From Saccharopolyspora hirsuta (GTDB lineage Bacteria > Actinomycetota > Actinomycetes > Mycobacteriales > Pseudonocardiaceae), in NCBI RefSeq assembly GCF_008630535.1, contig NZ_VWPH01000001.1, positions 372,001 through 436,000 of the forward strand: 64,000 nt of DNA, written 5' to 3'. The notes under the pieces are model-generated. The model worked only from the letters and a program-made list of their open reading frames with translations, had not been told where the DNA came from and did no database searches. Shown here one piece after another: positions 26,903 through 35,224 of this stretch (position 1 is the stretch's first letter; each line of letters starts with the position of its first letter). The position numbers were made by a program, and so were the translations under genes.

Positions 26903-28753
26903 ATGGTTGGTGGTGGCGGTTTAGCGGGGCGTTCCGGTGTTGTCGAGGACCTGATCGGTTCGTGCGTGCGGCGGGGTCCGGGGGCGGCCGAACGGGCGGA
27001 TCTGCCCGTCGTCGTGCTGGTCGGGCCGCGGGGGAGCGGGAAGACCGCTGCGCTGGCCGACATTCGGGAGCGGTGCGGGGATCGGGTGCCTTACGCCCAC
27101 TCCGACCTGGAGCGGGCCGTCAAGCCGCCGCGGGCGATCGTCACCGAGCTGGCCTTCAACCTCAGCCGCAAGTTCGAAGGGCATTCGCGCATCGACTTCC
27201 GGCAGCTCTGGCTGTGCCTGCTGGTCAAGGGCGCGCAGCTGAACCAGGAGAACCGGGAGAAGGCGCTCGCCCAGGTGCGGGATTCGCTGGCGGCCGACGC
27301 GGAGTTCTCCGAACGCACGAACAAGGTGGTCGACGGGGTCGTCGACAGCGTCACGCAGGCCGGGGTGGTTCCGTGGTGGTTTCCGCTGGCCGTCAGCACA
27401 TTGTTGCGCGGGCGCGAGGCGCTGAGCTGGCGGCGCAGGCTGCGCCGGGCCTCCGAGCTCCGCGAGGCCACGCCGCAGCGGTCGCCGAACCTGCAGGACG
27501 TGCTGGTCGACATCGGGGTCGCCGACAGCGGGCTGATGGACGAGGTGTTCTGCGCGGCGTTCCTCGCCGACCTGCGGGAGGCCTACCGGGGGCGCGGCGG
27601 GCGGCGCAAGGCCAACTGCGTGGCGCTGCTGGACAACGTCGACTCGCCCAACGGCATGCAGTTCCTCGACCTGCTGCTGCACAACCGCCAGCGGCACCGG
27701 CGGGACCCCGATCCGCTGGTGGTGGTCGGCACCAGTCGGCAGTGGCACCCCCGGTGGGGGCGGCAGGGGAGCGCGCGCTCCCCGGAGCAGGCCGGGCTCG
27801 CCGATTGGGCGGACCGCCGCGAGCTGGACCGCGGCCCGGACTCCTGGTGGTACCCGGTCGAGCTGCGCGACCTGACGTCCACCGAGGTCGTGGAGGTCGG
27901 CCGGTTCGCCGCCGGGACCGCACCGTTCGTGCACGAGCTGACCCGCGGTCACCCGTGGGGCATGCGGGAGGTCCGCACCGCGCTCGGCGATCAGGCTTCG
28001 GGACCGGCGATGCGGGGCTTCCTGGAGCACCGCGCCGCGGACGGGCCTTCGCTCGCCGAGCGGGCGCGCGACTACCTGCTGCAGGACTTCGACCCCGCGC
28101 AGCGGGAAGTCCTGGTCGGGCTGTCGGCGGCGCCGAACCTGGAGCTGGCGACCCGCGCGGAGGTCCGCCTCGGCAGCGACGACGACGCGGGGGCGCTGCA
28201 CGAGGTTCGCACGCGGTTGTGGACCGTGCTGGACCGCGAGAACCGGCTCGCGCTGCACCCCTGGCTGCGCCGCCTGCTGCTCCACGAGCTGGCGAACCGG
28301 CCGGACGACCACCCGGAGCGCTGGGTCGTGGTGCACGACCGGCACCGGCAGCACCACCGCGAGAACGGCAACACCGCGCTGGCGCTCTACCACGCGCTCG
28401 CCCTGCAGGACCTCGGCGCGGTGGTGGCGCACCTGCAGCGGCAGTTCGAGGAGATCGACACCGAAGCCGACGTGCGGCCGTGGCTGGAACGGCTGGACCT
28501 GATCACCGCCGCCCCCAACCGGTTGCGCACCGACCGGGAACCCCGCGAGCAGGTCGAGGAGCTCGCCCGGACGGTCCCGGCGGCGGACGGGGACCTGGCG
28601 CGGCTGGTCGCGGCGAAGTGGCTGATGTCCGATCCGCTCGGCGATCCGGGCCGCACCCTGCGCGGCATCGCGCGCAGCGAGTTCGAGCAGCTGGCGCGGC
28701 AGGCCCGTGCGGGATTCGTGGTGTTTTTCGGCGAGAGCGAGAAGTACGCCTGA
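26903..28753 (+). CDS. P-loop (STAND/AAA-like) ATPase paired with a membrane binding protein
   Basis: A 616-residue protein with Walker A GPRGSGKT at 41-48, a Walker B-like NCVALLDNVDS near 236-247 and a sensor strand LVVVGTSRQW, resembling STAND/AAA-type signalling ATPases. A hydrophobic stretch VVPWWFPLAVSTLL near 174 is too short and isolated to be certain as a membrane anchor. The C-terminal part is helical and winged-helix-like with no recognised effector. The ATG at 26903 begins just before the conserved start; GTGs upstream are possible. Only 13 bp separate it from the next gene, so both form one unit. The function is not known. Confidence 0.75.
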   Translation: MVGGGGLAGRSGVVEDLIGSCVRRGPGAAERADLPVVVLVGPRGSGKTAALADIRERCGDRVPYAHSDLERAVKPPRAIVTELAFNLSRKFEGHSRIDFRQLWLCLLVKGAQLNQENREKALAQVRDSLAADAEFSERTNKVVDGVVDSVTQAGVVPWWFPLAVSTLLRGREALSWRRRLRRASELREATPQRSPNLQDVLVDIGVADSGLMDEVFCAAFLADLREAYRGRGGRRKANCVALLDNVDSPNGMQFLDLLLHNRQRHRRDPDPLVVVGTSRQWHPRWGRQGSARSPEQAGLADWADRRELDRGPDSWWYPVELRDLTSTEVVEVGRFAAGTAPFVHELTRGHPWGMREVRTALGDQASGPAMRGFLEHRAADGPSLAERARDYLLQDFDPAQREVLVGLSAAPNLELATRAEVRLGSDDDAGALHEVRTRLWTVLDRENRLALHPWLRRLLLHELANRPDDHPERWVVVHDRHRQHHRENGNTALALYHALALQDLGAVVAHLQRQFEEIDTEADVRPWLERLDLITAAPNRLRTDREPREQVEELARTVPAADGDLARLVAAKWLMSDPLGDPGRTLRGIARSEFEQLARQARAGFVVFFGESEKYA

Positions 28754-28766
28754 CCTGGAGGCAGCG

Positions 28767-30332
28767 GTGGGCATCTACCTGGAGCAGACGTGGTGGCGCA
28801 AGAACCGCCGGAAGGTGCTGGTGCTGTCCGCGGTCGTCCTGCTGGTGGTCGCCGGGGTGGTGACCTGGGTGTGGCAGTCGCGCTGGTGCGCGGCGGGCAT
28901 CCAGCGGGTCGCGGAGACCGGCGAGTGCGTCGGGCTCTCCGACGGGTCGTTCGAGTTCCACCCGGACCTGTCCGGCGTGCTGGCGAAGATCGAGGAGGAG
29001 AACAAGCGCGTCGAGGCGGCGGGCAACTACGTCAGCATCGCCTACCTCGCCCCGATGACGCTGACCGGCGAGGACACCATCACCACCGAGGCCACCCGCA
29101 ACGGCCTGCAGGGCGCCTACCTGGCGCAGGTCCGGGCGAACGACCCGGTGCTGCGCGGGCAGCCGGGCTCGCGCAAGACCGGTTGGGGCGGTGACTTCCC
29201 GCTGATCCGGCTGCTGCCGACGAACCCGGGCAGCCAGTTCCAGCAGTGGGCGCCGGTGGTGGAGCAGATCAAGGCCGCGCGGTCCACCCCGGACCGGGTG
29301 GTCGCGGTGGCCGGTCTGGGGCAGAGCCACGAGGGCACCAGGTCGGCGGTCCGCGAGCTGTCCGCGGCCGGAATTCCGATGGTCGGTGCGACGATCACCG
29401 CCGATGCCTTCACCGAGGACGAGAGCGCGGGCCGGTTCAGCGGGCTGGTGCGGGTCGCGCCGTCGAACACCGAGCAGGTGGAGGCCGTGGTCCAGCAGCG
29501 GCTGAACGGCAGTCGCCGCGCGATGCTGGTGCAGGACGAGAACCAGTCCGACCTGCTGGCCACCGACCTGGCGTCGGCCTTCAACGAGGTGTACCCGCGA
29601 ACCGGCGGCCAGCTGCTGCGGCCGGAGACCTACAACACCGAGCTCGGCAGCTCGGCCAACGCGTTCGACCCGATCGTCCGCAACATCTGCGTCGCCAAGC
29701 CGGACGTGCTCTTCTTCTCCGGCAGGTACCGGGACCTGAGCACCTTGCTGAACGTGCTGGCGGAGCGGCGCTGCCCCGACGTGGAGCTGCGGGTGCTGAC
29801 CTTGGACAGCGTGGTGGACATCGCGGGTGTGGACGAGATCCGCAGCAACCTCTCGCCGGGAACCACGGTCGAGTACACCCACCTGTCCAGCCCGGCCGCC
29901 TGGGACGTCGCCCCGTGGGCCTTCGACCGCTCGGTGGTCGAGTACTTCCGCAGCGGCTACTTCCGCGAGTTCCAGGACGATTCGGCGGGTGACGGCATGG
30001 CGACCACGTCGTTCGACGCGGTCGGGGTGGCGGTCACCGCGATCCAGCGCGCGGCGGGCACCACGCACGACGTGGACGTCGTCACCCCGAAGTCGGTCAC
30101 CTCGCAGTTCCACCGGATGCACGGCACGGACCAGCTGGCGGGCGCCAGCGGCTTCCTGTCCTTCGACTGCGTCGGCCACCCGGAGGACAAACCGATCTCG
30201 GTGTTCAGCCTCGAGGCGGGCGATCCGCGCCCCACCTCGGAGATCCGCCCCGAGGTGGTCTCCGCATCGGGCCGCATCCGCACCGACCCGAAGGACGCCG
30301 AGTCCTACGTCCCGACCCCGCGCTGCCGGTGA
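28767..30332 (+). CDS. Membrane-anchored type-1 periplasmic-binding-fold protein
   Basis: A 521-residue protein with a positively charged start (WWRKNRRK), a single transmembrane helix at about 17-36 and an external domain. The external part resembles branched-chain amino-acid (Leu/Ile/Val) binding proteins: VSIAYLAPMTL opening strand, VAVAGLGQSHEGTRSAVREL, GIPMVGATITAD and DVLFFSGRYRD. No permease or ABC ATPase genes are near, so it is probably a sensor rather than a transporter part. The GTG start follows TGGAGG at six bases. Directly after the P-loop ATPase gene, it may sense an extracellular ligand for that ATPase. A terminator follows. Confidence 0.8.
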   Translation: MGIYLEQTWWRKNRRKVLVLSAVVLLVVAGVVTWVWQSRWCAAGIQRVAETGECVGLSDGSFEFHPDLSGVLAKIEEENKRVEAAGNYVSIAYLAPMTLTGEDTITTEATRNGLQGAYLAQVRANDPVLRGQPGSRKTGWGGDFPLIRLLPTNPGSQFQQWAPVVEQIKAARSTPDRVVAVAGLGQSHEGTRSAVRELSAAGIPMVGATITADAFTEDESAGRFSGLVRVAPSNTEQVEAVVQQRLNGSRRAMLVQDENQSDLLATDLASAFNEVYPRTGGQLLRPETYNTELGSSANAFDPIVRNICVAKPDVLFFSGRYRDLSTLLNVLAERRCPDVELRVLTLDSVVDIAGVDEIRSNLSPGTTVEYTHLSSPAAWDVAPWAFDRSVVEYFRSGYFREFQDDSAGDGMATTSFDAVGVAVTAIQRAAGTTHDVDVVTPKSVTSQFHRMHGTDQLAGASGFLSFDCVGHPEDKPISVFSLEAGDPRPTSEIRPEVVSASGRIRTDPKDAESYVPTPRCR

Positions 30333-30339
30333 CCGGTGG

Positions 30340-30363
30340 AGGGCACCCCCGGGGGAGTGCCCT
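30340..30363. terminator. Bidirectional terminator
   Basis: AGGGCAC pairs with GTGCCCT around a CCCCGGGG core. It lies between the converging ends of the binding-protein gene and the M20 amidohydrolase gene. Confidence 0.65.
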
Positions 30364-30370
30364 TCCCGGG

Positions 30371-31624
30371 TCAGCGGCGGATGAGGCGTTCGAGGGTGTC
30401 GAGGGCGACCGGGATGGAGCGCTCGTCGATGTCGAACAGCGGGTTGTGGTGGGGTGCGGTGTTGCCGCCGCCGACGGTCATGTACGTGGCGATTCCGCCG
30501 TTGCGCTGGACTTCGCGGGCGAACAGGCTCGCGTCGTCGCTGCCGCCCATCTGCTTGAAGCCGTCGCCGGTGGTGGCTCCCGGGAGTTCGGCGGCGATGG
30601 CGTTGATCGCGTCGACCAGTTCCGCGTCGCAGTCCATCGTGGACGAACCGCCGGTTTCCACCACGTCCACCGCCACTCCGTGCATCTCGCCGGAGCCGCG
30701 CAGGGCCGTCTTGATGCGCTCGGTCAGGGAGGCGCTGACGTCGGAGTCGGTGGAGCGGGCTTCCAGGGTCATCTGCGCCCAGGACGGGACGATGTTGACG
30801 TTGTCGCCGCCGTGCAGGGTGCCCACGTTGATGCGGGTGTCCGCTGTGGAGTAGCGCGGCAGCGCCATCACGTTGAGCAGTGCGCTCGCGGCCGTGACCA
30901 GCGCGTTCGAACCCTGCTCCGGGGCTCCGGCGGCGTGCGCGGCGGTGCCGGTGAAGGTGGCGCGCATCTTCGTGGTGGCCAGCAGGCCCCGGATGCCGCC
31001 GCTGACCTCGCCCGCCGGTTCGTCCAGGCCGAGGTGCACGGCGACGAACCGGTCCACCCCGTCGACCGCGCCAGCGGCGAGCATCGACGCCGCCCCGCGC
31101 CCGCCCTCCTCGGCGGGCTGGAACAGGAACCGCGCCGTACCGGCGAAGTCGTTGTCGGCGACCAGTCGGCTGGCCAGGCCGAGACCGATCGCGGTGTGCC
31201 CGTCGTGCGCGCAGGCGTGCATCGCGCCGTAGTCGCAGCGGAAACCGTTCGCCGCCGGGGCGTGGTCGGGGCTGTCCGACTCGGTCAGCGGCAGGGCGTC
31301 CATGTCGAAGCGCAGACCCCAGGTGGGGCCGGGGCGGTTGCCGCGGACCTCGGCGATCACGGCAGTGCCGAACTCCGCCGCGCGCTCGACGTTGCCGGCG
31401 TCGGCACCGGTGCGCACCGCGCGCTCCGCGAACAGCTCGCGCTGCTCGGCGGTGGGGTAGTCGACCACGTTTTCCGCGCGCATCGCCGCCTGCCCGGTCA
31501 GCGGTTCCAGGCCCAGCTCGCGCAGGCGGGACACGACGATGCTGGAGGTGCGGATCTCCAGGAAAGCCGGTTCGGCGTACCGGTGGAAGTCGCGCCGCAA
31601 CGCCACGAGCTCGTCGAAGTGCAT
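30371..31624 (-). CDS. M20D amidohydrolase (aminobenzoyl-glutamate hydrolase-like)
   Basis: A 417-residue M20 metallo-amidohydrolase. MHACAHDGHTAIG near residues 135-147 gives metal ligands, and FLFQPAEEGGRGA holds the glutamates. The dimerisation insert (GTAAHAAGAPEQGSNAL) and the terminal AHHN-type motif (NTAPHHNPLFDIDE) are present. Next to an AbgT transporter it is best compared with AbgA/AbgB, which split p-aminobenzoyl-glutamate from folate breakdown, though other N-acyl amino acids are possible. AGAGGAG precedes two consecutive ATGs; the second has better spacing. It is co-transcribed with the transporter. Confidence 0.88.
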   Translation of the reverse strand: MHFDELVALRRDFHRYAEPAFLEIRTSSIVVSRLRELGLEPLTGQAAMRAENVVDYPTAEQRELFAERAVRTGADAGNVERAAEFGTAVIAEVRGNRPGPTWGLRFDMDALPLTESDSPDHAPAANGFRCDYGAMHACAHDGHTAIGLGLASRLVADNDFAGTARFLFQPAEEGGRGAASMLAAGAVDGVDRFVAVHLGLDEPAGEVSGGIRGLLATTKMRATFTGTAAHAAGAPEQGSNALVTAASALLNVMALPRYSTADTRINVGTLHGGDNVNIVPSWAQMTLEARSTDSDVSASLTERIKTALRGSGEMHGVAVDVVETGGSSTMDCDAELVDAINAIAAELPGATTGDGFKQMGGSDDASLFAREVQRNGGIATYMTVGGGNTAPHHNPLFDIDERSIPVALDTLERLIRR

Positions 31625-31644
31625 CATCTCTCCTCTGTGGATGG

Positions 31645-33168
31645 TTACAGCCGGATGCCCGAACCCGGTCCGACGGGCAGGTCGAAGAAGTAGAACACCG
31701 CCAGGATCAGCAGCCACATCGCGAAGAACGGCAGCACGAACACGCTCAACCGGGCCAGCAGCGTGCCCAGCTGCGTCTCCGGCTGGTACTTCCGGTTCAC
31801 GCTGAGCAGGATGTAGACGTAGGCGTTGAGCGGGCTGACCGCCTGCGTGGTGGAGTCGCCGATCCGGTACGCGGCCTGGATGAACGCCGGGTCGTAGCCG
31901 AGGATGGTGAACGCCGGGATCATCACCGGGGCCAGCAGCGACCACAGCGCCGAGCCGGAGGTGATGAACAGGTTCGCCACCGTCGCCAGCAGCACCATCA
32001 CGATGATCGCCGGGAACCCGGTCAGGTGCGCGGCGCGCAACCCGTCGGCCGCGCCGATCGCGATCAGCGTGCCCAGGTTGGACCAAGTGAACAGGGCGAT
32101 GAACTGGGCGGCGACGAAGATGAACACGATGTAGCCCGCCATGTCCTTGACGGTCTCGGTCATCATCCGCGGCACGTCCGCGCGCTTGGTGACGGTGCCC
32201 GCGGTCAGGCCGTAGGCGAGCCCGGCCAGCAGGAACGCGATGATGATCAGCGGCACGATGCTGTCCAGGAACGGCGAGGGCACCAGCGCGCCGTCCTCGC
32301 CGCGCAGGAAGCTGCCCGGCACCAGCCAGGCGCCGAAGGCCACCACCGCGTAGCCGACCAGCACGGCGAACGCCCGCCACACGCCCTTGCGCTGCTGCGC
32401 GGTGAGCTCCGCGGTCTGCTCGCCCTCGGGGTCGGTCCACGGGCCCAGCCGCGGCTCCAGCACCCGGTCGATCAGGAATCCGCCGACCAGCGGCAGCAGC
32501 AGTCCGGCGGTGGCCGCGAAGAAGTAGTTCATCGCGATGTGGGTGTGCACCTCGACGCCCAGCGGGGCGATCTGGACCGCCTTCTCGGTGATGCCCACCA
32601 GCAGCCCGTCCAGCGACCCGACCAGGACCCCGCCGCCGTAACCCGTTGCGCCGCAGGCGAAAGCCCCGATCAGCCCGGCCACCGGGTGGCGGCCCGCGGC
32701 CTTGAACATCAGCGCGGCCAGCGGCGGGATCACGATCAGCGACGGGTCGGACATGACGTGCGCCTGGCAGGCCACGAACGCCACCGCGTAGGGCAGCAGC
32801 CAGCGCGGCGCGCGGCCGAAGACCAGGGTGACCGCGGCGGACAGGAATCCGGTCCGCTCGGCGAAGCCGACCACCAGCATCATCGCCAGCACGGTGCCCA
32901 GCGGTGGGAAGCCGATGAAGTTGTCCACGAAGTTGGTCAGGAACCAGACCAGGCCCTCGGAGCTGAGCACGGCGCGCACCGGGACCGGTTCGGCCTTGCC
33001 GGGGACGTCGACGGTGACGCCGAAGGCGGCGATCGCGGTGGAGATCACCGCCAGCGCGGCGAGCAGGTAGACGAACAGGAAGAACGGCTCGGGCAGCTTG
33101 CCGCCGACCCGCTCGATGCCGGTGAACACCCGGTCCAACCGGGTCGGCCGGGTACGCGCTGTGTCCAT
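31645..33168 (-). CDS. AbgT-family aminobenzoyl-glutamate transporter
   Basis: A 507-residue membrane protein of the AbgT family with about nine transmembrane helices plus hairpins. Conserved blocks are KLPEPFFLFVYLLAALAVIS at the first helix, VMSDPSLIVIPPLAALMFKA, and WSLLAPVMIPAF with the GDSTTQAVSPLNAY motif near the end. Members import p-aminobenzoyl-glutamate or export sulfonamides. The ATG at 33168 has GGAG at seven bases. It precedes the M20 hydrolase by 20 bp, a canonical uptake-and-cleavage pair, and diverges from a tandem-Lrp regulator. Confidence 0.92.
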   Translation of the reverse strand: MDTARTRPTRLDRVFTGIERVGGKLPEPFFLFVYLLAALAVISTAIAAFGVTVDVPGKAEPVPVRAVLSSEGLVWFLTNFVDNFIGFPPLGTVLAMMLVVGFAERTGFLSAAVTLVFGRAPRWLLPYAVAFVACQAHVMSDPSLIVIPPLAALMFKAAGRHPVAGLIGAFACGATGYGGGVLVGSLDGLLVGITEKAVQIAPLGVEVHTHIAMNYFFAATAGLLLPLVGGFLIDRVLEPRLGPWTDPEGEQTAELTAQQRKGVWRAFAVLVGYAVVAFGAWLVPGSFLRGEDGALVPSPFLDSIVPLIIIAFLLAGLAYGLTAGTVTKRADVPRMMTETVKDMAGYIVFIFVAAQFIALFTWSNLGTLIAIGAADGLRAAHLTGFPAIIVMVLLATVANLFITSGSALWSLLAPVMIPAFTILGYDPAFIQAAYRIGDSTTQAVSPLNAYVYILLSVNRKYQPETQLGTLLARLSVFVLPFFAMWLLILAVFYFFDLPVGPGSGIRL

Positions 33169-33190
33169 GTGTGCTCCGGGCGTATCGGTC

Positions 33191-33210
33191 CCGCGGGCCA
33201 GTACCCGCGG
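33191..33210. promoter_or_regulatory. Candidate operator between abgT-like gene and Lrp regulator
   Basis: CCGCGGG-N6-CCCGCGG, a perfect 7-bp dyad, lies 23 bp before the transporter start and 73 bp before the regulator start. Confidence 0.45.
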
Positions 33211-33283
33211 TTGGCGGAAAGGATGGACAACGCACCAGATCCGCTGCTTGGATTGCCGGAAATCGTCACATGAAGGTATGCGC

Positions 33284-34312
33284 ATGCAAGATTCGTCCGG
33301 CCTCGACGAGCTCGACCTGTCGCTCGTCAACGCCGTGCAGATCGCCCCGCGCGGTTCCTGGCAGGTCATCGGCTCGGTGCTGGGCGTGGACCCGAGCACG
33401 GTCGCCCGCCGCTGGCAGCGCCTCACCGAGCAGGGACTGGTGTGGATGACGGCCTACGCGCGGCTCACCGCGCCGTCGGCGTTCGTGCTCGGCTGCGTGG
33501 AGATCGACTGCCGACCGAGCGAGCGGGACCGCCTGGCGGTGCTGCTGGCCAGGCTGCCGCAGGTCGTCTCGGTGCACCACGTGGGCAGCGGCCGGGACCT
33601 GCTGGTGCTGATCAACGCCCGGAGCCTGCCCGCGCTGTCGCGGTTCGTGCTCGACGAGCTCAGCCACCACCCGGGCGTCCGGAGGACGAGCGTGCACGCC
33701 GCGACCACGATTTTCGGCGAAGGCGTTCAGTGGCGGCTCAACGCGCTCTCGCCCGCGCAACGCGCGCAGCTGGCCGCGCACGCGCCTCCGCGCGCGAAGC
33801 AGGGCGTGCTGACCGAGAGCGACCGGGACCTGATGGTGGCGCTGAGCACCGACGGCCGACGGACGGTGGCGGACCTGGCCGAGCTGACCGGCACGAGCGT
33901 GTCAACAGCGCGCCGCCGCCTGACCAAGCTGGTCGACCAGGGCCTGGTGTCGATCCGCTGCGAAGTCGCCCAGAGCCTCACCGGCTGGCCGGTCTCGGCG
34001 ATCTTCTGGGCCAACGCCCCGGCCGACGAGCTGTCGGAGGTGGGCAGAACCCTGGCGAAGCTCCCGGAGATCCGGTTCTGCGCCGCGGTGACCGGGGAGC
34101 ACAACCTGGTCATGATCGTCTGGCTCCGCTCCCCGGAGGACTGCCACCGCCTGGAGGAACGCCTGGCGGACCGCCTGCCCACGCTGTCCCTGGCGGAGCG
34201 GGCCATCACCCTCCGCCAGCTGAAGCGCCAGACCAGGATCCTCGACGACCTGGGCCGCAGCACGGAAGCGGTCCCCACCGACCCCTGGGCTGACCTCCAC
34301 CTGCCGAGCTGA
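33284..34312 (+). CDS. Tandem Lrp/AsnC-family regulator
   Basis: A 342-residue protein with two Lrp units. The first HTH is at about 10-50 (LVNAVQIAPRGSWQVIGSVL, STVARRWQRL), followed by an alpha-beta RAM domain. The second HTH is at about 182-222 (RTVADLAELTGTSVSTARRR), with a second RAM domain ending in an AERAITLRQLKR helix. Classical Lrp proteins are about 150 residues. The ATG at 33284 is preferred, since AAGG lies seven bases before it; an in-frame ATG six bases upstream is an alternative. Divergence from the AbgT/M20 operon suggests it regulates that pathway. Confidence 0.85.
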   Translation: MQDSSGLDELDLSLVNAVQIAPRGSWQVIGSVLGVDPSTVARRWQRLTEQGLVWMTAYARLTAPSAFVLGCVEIDCRPSERDRLAVLLARLPQVVSVHHVGSGRDLLVLINARSLPALSRFVLDELSHHPGVRRTSVHAATTIFGEGVQWRLNALSPAQRAQLAAHAPPRAKQGVLTESDRDLMVALSTDGRRTVADLAELTGTSVSTARRRLTKLVDQGLVSIRCEVAQSLTGWPVSAIFWANAPADELSEVGRTLAKLPEIRFCAAVTGEHNLVMIVWLRSPEDCHRLEERLADRLPTLSLAERAITLRQLKRQTRILDDLGRSTEAVPTDPWADLHLPS

Positions 34313-34323
34313 GGCGGCCGGAA

Positions 34324-35205
34324 TCACCGCCCCTTCGGCGACAGTACGGTCACGACCGCCGAGTCGTCCGCAGCGCCGAGCCCGGCCTGCTCACCGAGCA
34401 GGTAGAGCTGGTGCGCGGCCGACGCCAGCGGGGTCGGGACGCGGGATTCGCGCGCCAGCTCGCTGACGATCCCCATGTCCTTGACGAAGATGTCCAACCG
34501 CGACCGCACCTCCGCCCCGTCCGCGTAGGCCTCGACCATGCGGGGACCGCGGTCGGAGAGCACGAACGAGCTGGCCGCTCCCTTGCCGAGCGCCGCCACG
34601 ACCGCCGCCGGGTCGAGCCCGATGCCGCGCGCCAGCGCCACCGCTTCGGCGGCCGCCGCGATGTGCACCCCGGCCAGCAGCTGGTTGATCGCCTTGAGCG
34701 CCTGCCCGTCACCGGGGTTCGGCCCGACCACGGTGCAGGTCGAGGCCAACCGGTCCAGCACCGGCCCGGCGACCGCGAGCGCTTCGGCATCGGCGCCGAC
34801 GACGACCAGCAGGTCACCGCATCCCGCGCGCGTCGGTCCGCCGCTGACCGGCGCATCGACCAGCCGGTGGTCCGGCAGCCGGGCCGCGGTGTCGCGAGCC
34901 GCTTGTGGTCCGACCGTGCTGGTCAGCACCACGACTGCGCCCGGACGCAGCGACGACGCGACGCCGTCCGGGCCGAACAGCGCCGCTTCGACCTGCTGCT
35001 GGTCGCGGACGGCCAGGAGCACCACGTCGGCGTCGGCCGCTGCTCCGGCCGGAGTGGTGGCTTCCGCCGCGCCGCGCGAAACGGCGTCCGCGCGCCGCTC
35101 GGCGTCGACGTCGAAGGCGGTCACCGGGAACTCGCCAGCGAGGTGGGCGGCCATCGGCAACCCCATCGCGCCGAGCCCGATCACCGCGACCCGAACTCCG
35201 GACAT
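34324..35205 (-). CDS. 3-hydroxyacid (threonate-type) NAD-dependent dehydrogenase
   Basis: A 293-residue beta-hydroxyacid dehydrogenase. The Rossmann motif VAVIGLGAMGLPMA is at 5-18, the substrate motif DAPVSGGPTRAG near 115-127 and the catalytic lysine in GDGQALKAINQLL near 163. Beside a DUF1537 kinase it most resembles L-threonate 2-dehydrogenase (LtnD), which makes 2-oxo-tetronate. The start follows GGAGG at five bases. It is the last gene of a GntR-kinase-dehydrogenase operon, 19 bp from the kinase stop. Confidence 0.85.
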   Translation of the reverse strand: MSGVRVAVIGLGAMGLPMAAHLAGEFPVTAFDVDAERRADAVSRGAAEATTPAGAAADADVVLLAVRDQQQVEAALFGPDGVASSLRPGAVVVLTSTVGPQAARDTAARLPDHRLVDAPVSGGPTRAGCGDLLVVVGADAEALAVAGPVLDRLASTCTVVGPNPGDGQALKAINQLLAGVHIAAAAEAVALARGIGLDPAAVVAALGKGAASSFVLSDRGPRMVEAYADGAEVRSRLDIFVKDMGIVSELARESRVPTPLASAAHQLYLLGEQAGLGAADDSAVVTVLSPKGR

Positions 35206-35224
35206 CGAAACCTCCACAGTGGAC

